Shown piece after piece: positions 22,340 to 45,100 of a stretch of DNA of 64,000 bases (position 1 is the first letter of the stretch; each line of letters starts with the position of its first letter). The stretch is from Cristatella mucedo (lineage: Eukaryota; Bryozoa; Phylactolaemata; Cristatellidae), in assembly GCA_009760855.2 (NCBI GenBank), contig WPIO01000029.1:2712001-2776000 (forward strand). The letters are read 5' to 3'. Position numbers and translations under genes: made by a program. The notes under the pieces are model-generated. The model was not told the DNA's origin, made no database searches, and was given only the letters and a program-made list of their open reading frames with translations.

Positions 22340-22450
22340 CGATTACGAGCAAACGAGTGAAAGGATATAAAATGAGTGACAACCTTGAAGTCGATTCGCA
22401 CCTTGACAGGGAGCCAGAGCAGATCATGAGAAGGCCAGCTGTATAAGATC
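22340..22450 (-). mobile_element. LINE reverse-transcriptase fragment
   Basis: The minus strand encodes an equivalent of 'LWLPVKVRIDFKVVTHF'. It sits about 430 bp upstream of the KATNAL2 start codon and may bound its promoter region. Confidence 0.5.
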
Positions 22451-22876
22451 TCAAAGTGCAGCATATTTCAAGTAGAGGCGATTAAGCCGGCAAGACACTA
22501 CTGCACTGCTCACCGCTCTACGATGGCTATCCAAGGAAGAATGGGAACTATTGGGACCGTAGCGTGAAGGTCACGGTCATCGGGCTCGGCGCCTGTGCAT
22601 CATGGCGGGTTGCTAGGAAAGCTTTCTGAGGGCAGAAATTTAGCAGTACGTGTCAGATGTCATTTATTTACCGATAATCTAGTTCCCTTAGGACTGGACC
22701 ATCTTATTTTAAAGACTGTATATTATTTTTTTAATAGTGTAGTTATTCTTAGAACAACCAGGACGATTGCTTAATAAAGAGCATTATTATGTCGTGACAC
22801 TCCCCATGTCGGTGGCTGCTTCGTTACCGGACAACAACATCAGTCGGTGCCTGCCTCATGCAAGCCTGGCTTTTAG

Positions 22877-34350
<11,474 letters not shown>

Positions 34351-34980
34351 GGTTGGTTGACCTGCAACGGTTAAATCTCTATAGGAATATTTGCCAATTT
34401 GGACTACTCCATCCTGTTGACGAGCCCAAGCGATACAACAGGCCCACATATAGGTCATTTATGCTACCACTGGCCTTTGACTGAAGTTATGTCCAATTAA
34501 GTAGCATTGCAATTAAACTGGGCAACCTGTGTTAGCAGCATTAGACGACAGACACAGGACAGCCCGGGGGTGACTGAAGGCCGTGTAATTGCAAACTGTG
34601 ACAAAAGCTGAAGATTGGAGTTCATAGCATCTAACAAGTGGAACATGGAGAAACCAGCGTTCATAATGATGCATGGACCCAGGATCTGACTTCACATTGC
34701 TGTACTGTGACCTTGCCCCGCCCAGCTGATGGCAAAACCGGTGCTGATAGCTTATCATGGCCATGTCGGACACGAGAGTGTTCTGCTAGGCCCATAAGGC
34801 CTTGAATATTAGTGACTAGGTGGATCTGGCAGGTCAGCCATGCATCGAGTCATGCTGCTCACGCACGTTGTCATATGCACACACATACACTCACTCACGG
34901 GCTTGCACTTTGGCTACATGTGTTTATTTGTTTTGTGCTTTTTTGTGCCTATCAAAGAATTATGGCTCACTGCAGTTGGC

Positions 34981-34986
34981 AATAAA
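34981..34986 (+). terminator. KATNAL2: Poly(A) signal AATAAA
   Basis: First clear AATAAA after the KATNAL2 stop codon, giving a 3' UTR of about 0.65 kb. A GT-rich stretch follows within 40 bases. Confidence 0.6.
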
Positions 34987-35239
34987 ATGTGTATCCTCAG
35001 CCTATGATGCTCACTGTAGTTGGTCGTAAAAAGTAAAAAAGAAGTGCTAAGGTATTCCCTGTGCAGAATAGATTAATGTATATTATCCCACTCTGTGCCC
35101 ATTTCGCATATTATAACCATAGCTATGAGTTACAACTACATGGAAAAGGTGATAAACTGGATATTACATCTAGCAGGCAGTGTAATCATCGTATTCTAAA
35201 GAACTGATGGACAATGCGATTGCTGTTCGTATAGGATTT

Positions 35240-35350
35240 CACTGGAGGGGAACCGAGTTGACCAAACCGGGAGAGTCTTTACGACTCCACACTCGTCCAT
35301 GCAGTCCTGGGTTCAACTTCTAGTGCTGACACGGTGTGCTCTTCCTTCTT
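35240..35350 (+). mobile_element. tRNA-like SINE head, candidate
   Basis: TCCTGGGTTCAACTTC near 35,306 resembles a B box (GGTTCRANTCC) and ACCGAGTTGACCAAACCGGG upstream could be a decayed A-box region. The LINE-A-type tail is absent. A second B-box-like word, GTGGGTTCAAGTTC, occurs near 35,651. Confidence 0.35.
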
Positions 35351-35571
35351 TCTATCGCTACAGTATCCCTTTCGGATATTTCATTATATTAAATTTGGCT
35401 CTAGACCAATAGTTTTAGTCAGTAGTTGCTTGCACCTTGGTTATATCTCCTGCTTGGCATTTTCTGTTGGCGTTGCGACGATTTAGGCTATACTGTATGT
35501 TTGAAGTAGAAGCAATGTAGAAGATGACCTAAACGTGGCCTGCTTAATTTTTGTTTTTAATTTTAAAATAA

Positions 35572-35617
35572 ATTGGGCTACCACCCCTCGGTCTCAACCT
35601 AGGGGTGGTAGCCCAAT
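35572..35617. repeat. 17-bp perfect inverted repeat
   Basis: ATTGGGCTACCACCCCT and AGGGGTGGTAGCCCAAT are exact reverse complements separated by 12 bases. It could form a stable hairpin. It belongs to no recognised element, and no protein or poly(A) signal adjoins it. Confidence 0.9.
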
Positions 35618-35779
35618 ATATACCCTAGGACACACTTCAAGACCCGGGATGTGGGTTCAAGTTCTTCAGCTGTATACATAGGGTTACTAAATTAGTCAAC
35701 CTCTAGTTTTTTACAGGCACACAGCTAGCTAGCTGTACCTGTGCTTTTATACCTAGCTGCCCTCCAGCACGTCTAACTC

Positions 35780-36330
35780 TATCTACTCCCTTGTTGCATG
35801 TATTGCTGACATTCACACGTGGACGGCAGCATACAATCTCAAATTAATGACAACAAAATTAACTCACTAGTTACAGGCAAACCTTGTGTGACTTAGAAAT
35901 TGGAAAACTGTCCCTTAAAATGGGTGCGTCCCGTATATCTCCTGAAGCATCTATACTCAATCTGAATGTTCTGTTCCACGGTAACCTTTGTCCAGACGAC
36001 CTCTCATCAGCTCAACAGTGAAGTCTGCCTACGTTCAGCTATGTAACAATCCAACAATGTGGGCTGGCCTAGACACGGATACCACATCCAAAATGGCCCA
36101 TGCATTTGTGGCATCCCATCTTCACTTCTAAAGCTCTTACTTGCACGGCTTCTGGCCTGTACAATAAAGTGCTTAGATTTGGTCCACAACTCAGTGTTTG
36201 TCCTGAACGTCCTAACTGCCATGCCACATTGTACTACTTCTCACCGAGCTGCACTGGCTCTCAATCAAGCAATGTACCGACTTCAAGATTCCCATTCGGT
36301 TGACATTTGATGCTTTGTCATGAAGCTCGA
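35780..36330 (+). mobile_element. Degenerate LINE-A copy
   Basis: The order matches LINE-A: GCATGTATTGCTGACATTCA, the 'TNSLVTGKPCV' equivalent, 'ISPEASILNLNVLFHGNLCP', the 'GLDTDTTSKMAHAFVASHL' stretch, and the 'LLTELHWLSIKQ' equivalent. There are numerous frameshifts. It lies between the convergent KATNAL2 and CARMIL-like genes. Confidence 0.75.
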
Positions 36331-38702
36331 TTCTCCTGCTAATGTTAACTAGGGAGGCGTGCTCTCCTGCAGCTTCATAATTTGCTCGCAATCCTCTATG
36401 CAGAATTCCTGCCGCTGGTCCACGCAGTCTATCAGCTGCATGCAGTCATAAGTTCACTAGACTTCTTATGTAGTCGTCAACATAGCAGATATTTTGGGCT
36501 GCACTGCCAGACAAAATTCGCATTGAGACCAATCTGGCCTACTGGCATATGTACAGGTAGCTCCATAACCGCACATCCACCTAAACAGCTGTTGAAAAAA
36601 AGACCGCACTGCTTTCTTCTGCAAACGTAAGGAAGTGTATGCATGCGTGCCTATGCTGCACTGAACTGGTGGCTCCCCTCGCTCTGATTAAAGTATATGC
36701 CTCAGCAGATTACTAGGTGTTGGTTGGGTCTGCTGTACCTCGACAGTGGACAACTCCGGTGGAACCCACTGAGGTGAAAATAGCGGACCCACTTGCAGCA
36801 GCTGCTTCCAAGCCAGTGTGCTGGCCGTGCGGCCCGGCTCAGCCGTTCCATAATAAACGGCATCTGCCTGAGTCGTCTTCATATGTGCGCGGCTGCCTGC
36901 ACAAACACAACACTAGGCCCCAGAGTAGACTTCCAGTTCCAACATCAATGTGTTTGCATCCCTTTATGGAAATCGTCTGCTGGCAAGTTGCACGACTTAG
37001 GTCTTACTCCCTGCAACATTGCAACGTCGAGTCAGCTGTCCACGGCTTTGGCAACTTGACAAATAATTGTTAGCAAATTAGGATTTGCAAATAATAATAA
37101 CACATTTGATAAAGCACCCTCAGAGAATTCAATCTCTTTAGGCACTTTACCATTGCTGCAAAGGAAGCAGGATCGAATGGTTAGTATTCACCATCTAGGG
37201 GTGCCGAAGCGGTCACTCTTACTACCTCTACAATCCTACTCTACCATCCCCGCATGACCAGCCTCATGCAAACGTCAGCCGACTGGCAAATGTCGTATTT
37301 GAGTTGTGTTCCCTATCAGCAAACATGTGTGCATCTTGCATGCACAGCACCTGAATAAGGTTGAATGCATAACGGCTGCGTCCAAGATGCCCGTCTATCG
37401 GTGTCATCATCATGTTGCTGTTGGCAGTCTTCTACCGTCTGTCTTCTACTGCTCGACATGATCAACAGTGTGCTGCTGCCGCTCGCTCACTACTCCGAGC
37501 TCTTCACTAATGCAACAGCATTCAGCTGCACACCGACACACCTAACTACCTGGAACGGACCTCACGAAAATGACGATCGGCCACAAACCACATGAGAACA
37601 ATATGAAAGTATGCTGCTACTACTGCTGCTACCACAACAGGGGGGGGGTGTCAGCTGATGGGCTGCTGCCAGTGTAACATCATCCCTGCGAGTACCTAAT
37701 GGATCATAGATGACATTATACACAAGGTGTAACCTGAGATTAGGTAATCAGTGCCCAACCAGGTTGGATGTAAGACATGTTGAGTCAGTTTCAACCTTGC
37801 CCTTTATGTGCATCCACGACAACAAGAACGGCACACGTGAAAGGCAAGCAGGGAAAGCGCGGTCGCGGCAAGCCACGGCACTCTGGTTCGACCGAGGAGC
37901 ACATGCCACCTTGCACCGTACCTACGTTTTTATTGCCTATTTGGAGATGCTTGGCTCAGGCTTGTCACTGCGAGAACCACGGCAAATTACAGTGGCAAGA
38001 AGCAAGTAGCAAAAAACTACGCACTCTGCAGGCAGGAAGCCCCTTGCAAACTAGTGCGCTGTTGTAGGATCATCTCTGTGGGTCGACAGCAGCCCAAACT
38101 GCCAGCAGTGCACGTGTGACAGCAGCCGCCAGGCTTCAAATCTAGCAAAGGAAGTGTAAATAGGCCGAGAGGAGAAGTGGCATTGACATTGGCAATAGAC
38201 ATTGATATCGTCAACGGCCACCACCCCACCCGATGCCACTGAGCACGCTGAGAGGCATGCAGGGCTGTCCTCTAGCTCGTTTAAAGTGCTGGCGAGCAGC
38301 CTGACGCCATCTGTGCTGCCCTGCTGCTGCTACTTTGGCTAATCGCCGAGCAGCCGGCGGCGACGACAAGCATGTGCTGCGCACCCCTAGACTAGTTAGG
38401 CATAGCAAGACGTGGTGCAGCTAACTGGTCGGCAGCTCCGGCCGACGTCCACCCCCCCTTCCTCTGTGGTTCCGTTTGCGTATGTATAGGCACTCGGGAG
38501 CCTCGAACGATTCTCTGCGACGGCCAGCTCTCCAGGCCGACCGGGTTCGCCGGGTGCAACCGGGGTATCGTTGGCTACTACCTGCATGCGAGACCACCAC
38601 AATGAATGAGTGAATTAACGAACGAGCGAGGTGCGGCAGTGGCGCGAGAGTGGCCTCGATCCTGATCCGCCTTTGTCTGCTCGATCCTGCTCCTCCAGTC
38701 CT
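36331..38702. other. Intergenic region between convergent genes
   Basis: No further gene recognised. It contains one LINE-A tail (37,085-37,190), a G-run near 37,641 and a GC-rich stretch at 38.2-38.7 kb, which is likely 3' UTR of the minus-strand gene. TTTATT at 37,929-37,934 is an AATAAA on the minus strand, about 770 bases after that stop codon, and may be its poly(A) signal. Confidence 0.4.
37085..37190 (-). mobile_element. LINE-A tail, solo
   Basis: Minus strand: CTAACCATTCGATCCTGCTT, CCTTTGCAGCAATGGTAAAG, then AAAGAGATTGAATTCTCTGA, GGGTGCTTTATC and a TTATTATTA end. It retains more of the 3' UTR than the other solo tails. Confidence 0.8.
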
Positions 38703-39100
38703 TCACTCGTCGGCCTGTCCGCCGCCGAGCTCGGCGCTCAGAGGGCCCGACGACAGCGGCCGAGACAGGCGACCCGGAGCGGCTGCTGCAGCGGCCGCTA
38801 CCGACGAGGGCGGAGATCCCTGCTCAATGCCGGCGGCGGCTGAATTGAGCAGGGATCGGCGCAGCGATTGCACCCGGCTCAGTGTCGGCTCGCCGCCGGC
38901 TGCCGAGCTGCCTTCGCCTGTTGAGTCGCCCGCCAGGTCGACGGACGAATGTGCGCTCTGTGGCTTGTCGGCGGCCTCATGCGCTGATTCGGCAGCATCC
39001 TGCGAGGTGGCATCAGCTCTCTTGTGTCGTCTTAGAAGTGGCACGGGAGCTACTGCGGCTGCCACAGCGGGACCTAGAAGCCGAGCGATCAATGAGTTCA
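38703..39100 (-). CDS. CARMIL-like terminal exon
   Basis: Starts after TTGTCAG with VNSLIARLLGPAVAAAVAPV and ends QADE and TGA. It is Ala/Ser/Pro/Arg-rich and probably disordered; SRVQSLRRSLLNS is a possible amphipathic or kinase-target stretch. GC-rich relative to the other exons. Confidence 0.72.
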
Positions 39101-42100
39101 CTGACAAGGAGATGCAACCGTGCTCAGCAAGCACATCACAGGCCGTTGGCTTGAGCACCCCGGTGGCCTATGTCAGCAGTCACGTTGCAGCCAAGACCGG
39201 TGGCTGTTGCCAAAGCCAAGGCTGTTGCCCGGCGAGGTGCAGCCGTGCAACAGTGGCGACTCGGCTGCAGGAAACTGCTCTCGAAGTCGTAGGCGGGCCA
39301 CGAGACCACGTGCGCACCTCGCACAACCGTGCTCTCATTCCAAAGTTTGGCTCCGAGAGCAGCTTCTCGCCCCTTCGACACATCCACACACAATGCCGGG
39401 CGATGTTTGCACAAGCTTTCCTAGATTAGCTTTTCGAGGTGGGCGAAAGCACCTTAAAAATACTCGGCTGACACAAACAAAATGATTCACGTAAGACAGA
39501 AGCTGCTGCTCCTCCTCTTCCTCCTGCTAAGAAGTCTGCAAGATAACCTGCCGGCCTATCGCAATCCGGCTGCAGGCCAGCTACGTAATGCTCGAGGTGC
39601 ACCAGCTCAAAGTCAAAGCCAATGCCGGTCCTGCTGGTCGCCTCCTTGAACCCAGGCCTTGGAGAATCTTAGAAAGCTGCTTTACACTGGAGTACTTGAA
39701 CTTGGCAAGCTCGACTAGAGCCAAGTTGGTGGCTATTGGCAAGCCATCCATATACAAATGAAGGAGTACTATTATTATTATTACTACTAATACTGCTTGT
39801 GGAGCAGGCAAATGTGTCGGTATGGCTCGCATTGTGCAGCATGATGGCCACATTTCTTCACTTTGTATCCGGACAATGGCCAAGCCAGTCGCAGATCATA
39901 GTGTCTTTGCTGGTAAAGAATTGGCAGCAGAGTAATGCACCGAGAGGCTTCGTAACTCAAATGCTATCCAGCCGGATGCTAACCGTGAACGATTGCACAT
40001 TCGATGGGGAGTGGGCATCACGCCCACTCATACATGTTGGTAAGGTCAAACGGGCGTAGTTGCATTAGAGTTATTTCGGCGGTTCAGGTGCAGCTAGGAA
40101 GCACTACACTGACAAAAACCTACTTAAGACACCCTGATCGCCTTCTGATTATTGATCGATTCGGCAAAGAAGGCAAGCTGACACACTTATTGTGTCAAAC
40201 GAAGGTAAAAGGACCTTTTCAGCAGCGGGATTCCAACAAGCCATACAGATCAACTGCTGCTGGAGCACCGAATCACTCCTTGAGGGCTTGACAGGCTTTC
40301 GCATCGAGAAACCGTACCCCAATAAGCGTGACACCCTTAACAATAACTAACAGCATGACCGGGTGAGCGGTGCGGGCAGCCATCTTCCCCAACTCAACTA
40401 TAGCAAGCTCCGAAAGCCAGCCCACGAGCAGCTTCACCAGCAGCTCAGCAGCACGACGAGGGAGCAAGCACAATTAAGCCAGAACAATTAAACAGCAATC
40501 GTCGGCCGAACTTACCACTCGTTATTGGCAGCTCCTTGGCTGCATCGGCGATTGCCAACTCTTTCACGGCCCGCTGTTCATCGCCGGTGGCTTCTAATAA
40601 TGAAAAGACGATTATAAAAAAATAAGGGCGCAGGGCAGATATCCCAGGATTTTTCAAAAGACCACCAGCGAAGTGCATGCAGGGTGAGCCTAGCATCCAA
40701 CGTACTTGTTCCTGCATCGTCAAGCCCAGCTTTTCCATCGGGCTCGCATCCGGTATTCGGGTCCGGCACTAGCAAGCCATCCTGCGTGTTTGGCCTGGAT
40801 CCAGGCTTCGGCTTGGGCAATGGCTTTGGCGGCCGAGCAACAACTGCAGGGGACACACTTCCTCCCGTGGTCGGCTTTTCTGGCAGCATCGGCGAAGACA
40901 GAGTGGTCATCGGTGGCGTAGCTGGAGGCGTTGAAGTTGAGCCTCTTGGTGAGGCCTTCACGAAGCCGTCAGTCTCTGGCATGGCCTCTGCAGTGGCACG
41001 CTGGGATTTGCTGTCTATTTTGGTTTCCGGAGGGATTGGTGGACGCAGTGGCACTTTCGGTGCAGCTGCTGGTGTCGGTGTTGCCTGAGTAGCCAATATA
41101 AAGCCCTGAATTACTGCTTCGTATGTGGCACACTGGCCCACCGATTCCAACGGCCCATTACCCCCCCCACCCACACACTGAACATTGCGAGCTAGCTCAA
41201 TTGCATCCTGCTGGCAGTTATAGGAATGTCGGGTAAGAAGCTTGAGAGCATAAGAAGTTAAACAGCACCAAATTTTCTAATCGCCCAACACTGACTCCGC
41301 AGAGAAACTTGTAGGGGCATGCGATCTGAAAACGACTTACGGCTTACCTGAGCAGAGGGACTCATTGACTGCCTCTTAGCCAACATTTCAGCTAGCAGCT
41401 TGTCCGACCCCATTCCTGGTATGGCCGCAGCGCCAATCATTCTCCGTGCACCTGCAGCTCCACCTAATGTTGTTAACACGGGAAGAAGTCAATATGCATG
41501 TACATCGGGGAGGGGGCCACAGTAAAAAAAAAAATGTAAAGCTTTCAGACAGTGCTCCATAAATGCTCTGGGTGCCGCTAATAACAATAAACGAATGTCA
41601 TAATAATGGCTAACAAGTGCAACGGTCACCAATTTAGTGCTTGTACCATGTAGCTCAACCAAAACTGCCCCCAGTGACACTTCGGATTAGTTTTAGGACC
41701 TAGTCGGCTAGATGCCACCAGAAAGTCTTTGGATTTTTGGATAATAAGACCCGATAGGTACTGCCTTGGACCTCCAGCTATAGCTTTATTGTCGTATACA
41801 AAACAACAAAAGCCTTTTCAAGGGGCTGATGAGTCGGCAAAAGAGTAGAAATCCCTAGTGATCAATTAGGACACCAAGCAAAAAGGTGCAAGTAGTGGCA
41901 TGTTATGATACTAAAGCAACAAGTAAGCTATTTATCTTCTGAGAAATCAACTCTCGTGAAAGCAAAATTATATTTAAAAATACGATACGAGTACACCTGC
42001 TGTATAACAAGCTATATAGATGCATGGATACAGTAAAACCTGAGAATGCAGACACGTCAGGGACCGGGTTCTCATGGGTCCTTGGTGCCCACATAAGGCC

Positions 42101-45100
42101 CGAGGCTTTAGCACTCTGAAGGCTCAGACTTATTACCCACAAGTTCACTTTCCGGGTCTCGTTGCGTATCTGGCTTCAGCTCCATATAAACTGGCAGGTA
42201 GATGAGCACGAATACTAAATTGTAGGTTGCCACAATGTTAATGGGCAACTCCTTCCGAGGGCAGACGTACGACCAAACTAGTTACACGGGTGTCATAAAG
42301 CAAATTTCTGAATACTATGACTATAATAGATCACGCCAAAAAGTAGGCTATGTTACATCAGTATTGGGCTCTAGAATACTAGCAGCCAGTACTGATATTT
42401 TAAACTCGAATAACCTGCAATTGACATCGAAAACTTGATACCAACACTAGAGGTGAAACCACACAAAGCCACATGTCGGTGACTTAGTATACAGTCTTTT
42501 TTCATTACATGTAATGGATTAGATGGTTCATTCACAAAAATGCTATATGCAACGGTTTTGATTAATCGACGGTGACCCAGCAGCCAAACCCACTTCCACA
42601 AGGGCACGGCGACTTAGCTTGCTTGAAGTAGTCATTGACAATATCTGAACCACACTTGCTGTGCCAATAGCCTTCTCCCATGGGGCACTAGAATTAGGCA
42701 TCAAGGACACTGCACCATTGACCTGAATAATTGACCCGGCATGTCAATACCGTCGGTCAAGTCGTATGAAAAATGGCTCAACGAAAGCACAAACGAGACC
42801 GGCTGAGCTAACAACAACTTAAGGAAGCTGCTGCTCTTGATCTCACGGTTGACATGTGCTAGTAATAAAGTCCACTTGACATGAGAAGCACAGCTTGCTA
42901 AAAAGCTGTGTAAAACGCAAAGCTGGTACTCGGGGCTGTGTTGAGTTTGTCTGCTGGCAAGCCACACTGAACGGTACTGATACTTGGGATAGGCCGAAGC
43001 TGCAGCTGACACAAATTCGATGACTGCAAGGCATCTTACCTGTTCCTTCTTCCCCAGCCTCTGGCGGTACATTCTTGCTGCCCTCTGCTACTCGGTGAAC
43101 TGGGTCCGGTACGTCTCGCAGGCTGATCGATGGCTTTACTCCGTCATCTGCAAAGTAACCATGCCAATCTCTTGCTACGGCAACCACTTTTCTTTCAAAT
43201 GTCCTGAAGATCAACTTTCTTACACCATATGACTCGCCGTCCGTGCCCACATCGCGACCAGGACAGACATGCTGCACGACCATAGAGGCAACTCCTTTCG
43301 CCCAGCTGCATTTACCTGGACTTGACCGATAGCACAAAGCTGCATTCTGTCGATTTAAACTTAGTGTCATTTCACCTGCACTGTATTGGTACTCGTAAAA
43401 AAATCTACCTTTCTAACGGTAGCTGCGATGAATATCAGTCATTCAAATGGCTTACCAATATCAGCCACCGATACCAAAGCACTTTTCAGATGATGGAGAG
43501 GTTGGCATATACAACATGAATAATGCAGAGCATTCACCGCTGGACAACTTGACTATAGTCATCTTCAGAAAAAGGTGAGATGGCAGAATGGAATCACAGT
43601 TGATGCAACATGAGTGGACCTATCAAGAAGCTTATTTAATAACGCTCAGTGACTAACCTGAAAATGTTTAAGGTACAGCTGAGTACAGCAGCTTTGATGG
43701 TGATGCTGCTGTGTGACCATCACCACGTGCTCGAAATTTAGGTGTCGTTTTCGACAGCTGCCTACATTTTAAAAGCTTCATTCGGAAGACTGCTTCTACA
43801 GCTAGCCATCACGACCGATCCCTATCCAAGATTAGGAGCTGTCTTCCACAGTGGCTTGCAAAGAATTTAACTAGTTCCTTAGTTCGGTCTCGGCTTGATT
43901 ATTGTAATTCCCTTTTGGCTGGGCTACCAAAGAAAGCAACTAGGCCACTGCAGCTGACTATGAATATGGCTGCAAGGCTAGTCTTCAAGTCCCAGAGGCT
44001 TGAGTACGTGTCTCCTTTGCTAAAAGAGCTAGGACGGATGCCGGTTGATCAACGAATACAGAGCAAAGTTCTTACGCTGACCCACAAGGCCCACCACGGC
44101 TTGGCTCCTCCGTACCTAGCTGAACTGCTGTACCAGTTTCAGCCTCTTCACGCCCTCAGGTCACGCATTGGACAATAAATTAGCTGTTCCATTCCTCTGC
44201 TTAAACACCGTTAGTGTCAGAACCTTTAGCTCTGCAGGTCATAGACTGTGGAACTCGCTTCCACAATTCTTACGCAACGACAACTACTCTCCTGCTGCAG
44301 GCTACGGCTCATTCTTTTCAGCGGTCTTGAGCTGCTACTTCCATGCTACTCACTACTTCAACTGCTCTCCTGACTTCGCTATGCTTCTCACTTTCTCTTT
44401 ATTGCATGAGACGAAGTCTGTTGCTACCGAATGCGTACCGAAAGCCGCTTAGGCTGTGAGTGAGCTATACAAAACTCTCCTTCGTAACACCCACATAGTT
44501 TTATGGCTTTGTGGAGTTACAGATAGGTATACATTACATAAATGCTGTGGCAGAAACAGCGATTCATGCCTGAAAATACCTGCAGCAAAATGTCAATATA
44601 TTCTGGCACAAAAAATGAAGGCAACTATCTAGCTGATGATCGAAGCCCTGGATGGATTGGGATTGGGAGCCAACGATCAGACGAATCGAAGGCCAATTTC
44701 GATGTGGTCGGGATAAAATTGAAGAATCGCTGTGAGCCTGACGATCCTCCCCCACCTGCCCCATCCCATTGTCACTATCAACCCCGATGGGAGCTTCGAG
44801 CAGCCAGGCCTTGCTGGGCCTTTGGCGACATTGTGACAGAGGTGTATTCCTCTTTGACGGCCACATAGTAAGACGTAGGGAGTGATGGGTACTCATTCGT
44901 GTTATTGAGCAGCACGGATTTGAGACTCCTTGCTGAACTTTCTATGAATAGGCACCGTTCACTTGGGTTACATGTGATTTCTATAGCCTCGAATAGACCA
45001 GCCACACTGTTTCAGAACATGGCCGATCTTCCCGATTAGAGAAGTTGGAAAACGGCCAGTGATACTTTCTCTCAGAAAACTCGGGGCTGTGTGGTACCTG

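Noticed and set aside
40684..41088. 134-codon plus-strand open frame
   Set aside because: Lies exactly opposite the proline-rich CARMIL-like exon, which has splice sites and phase continuity; the plus-strand frame is its mirror.
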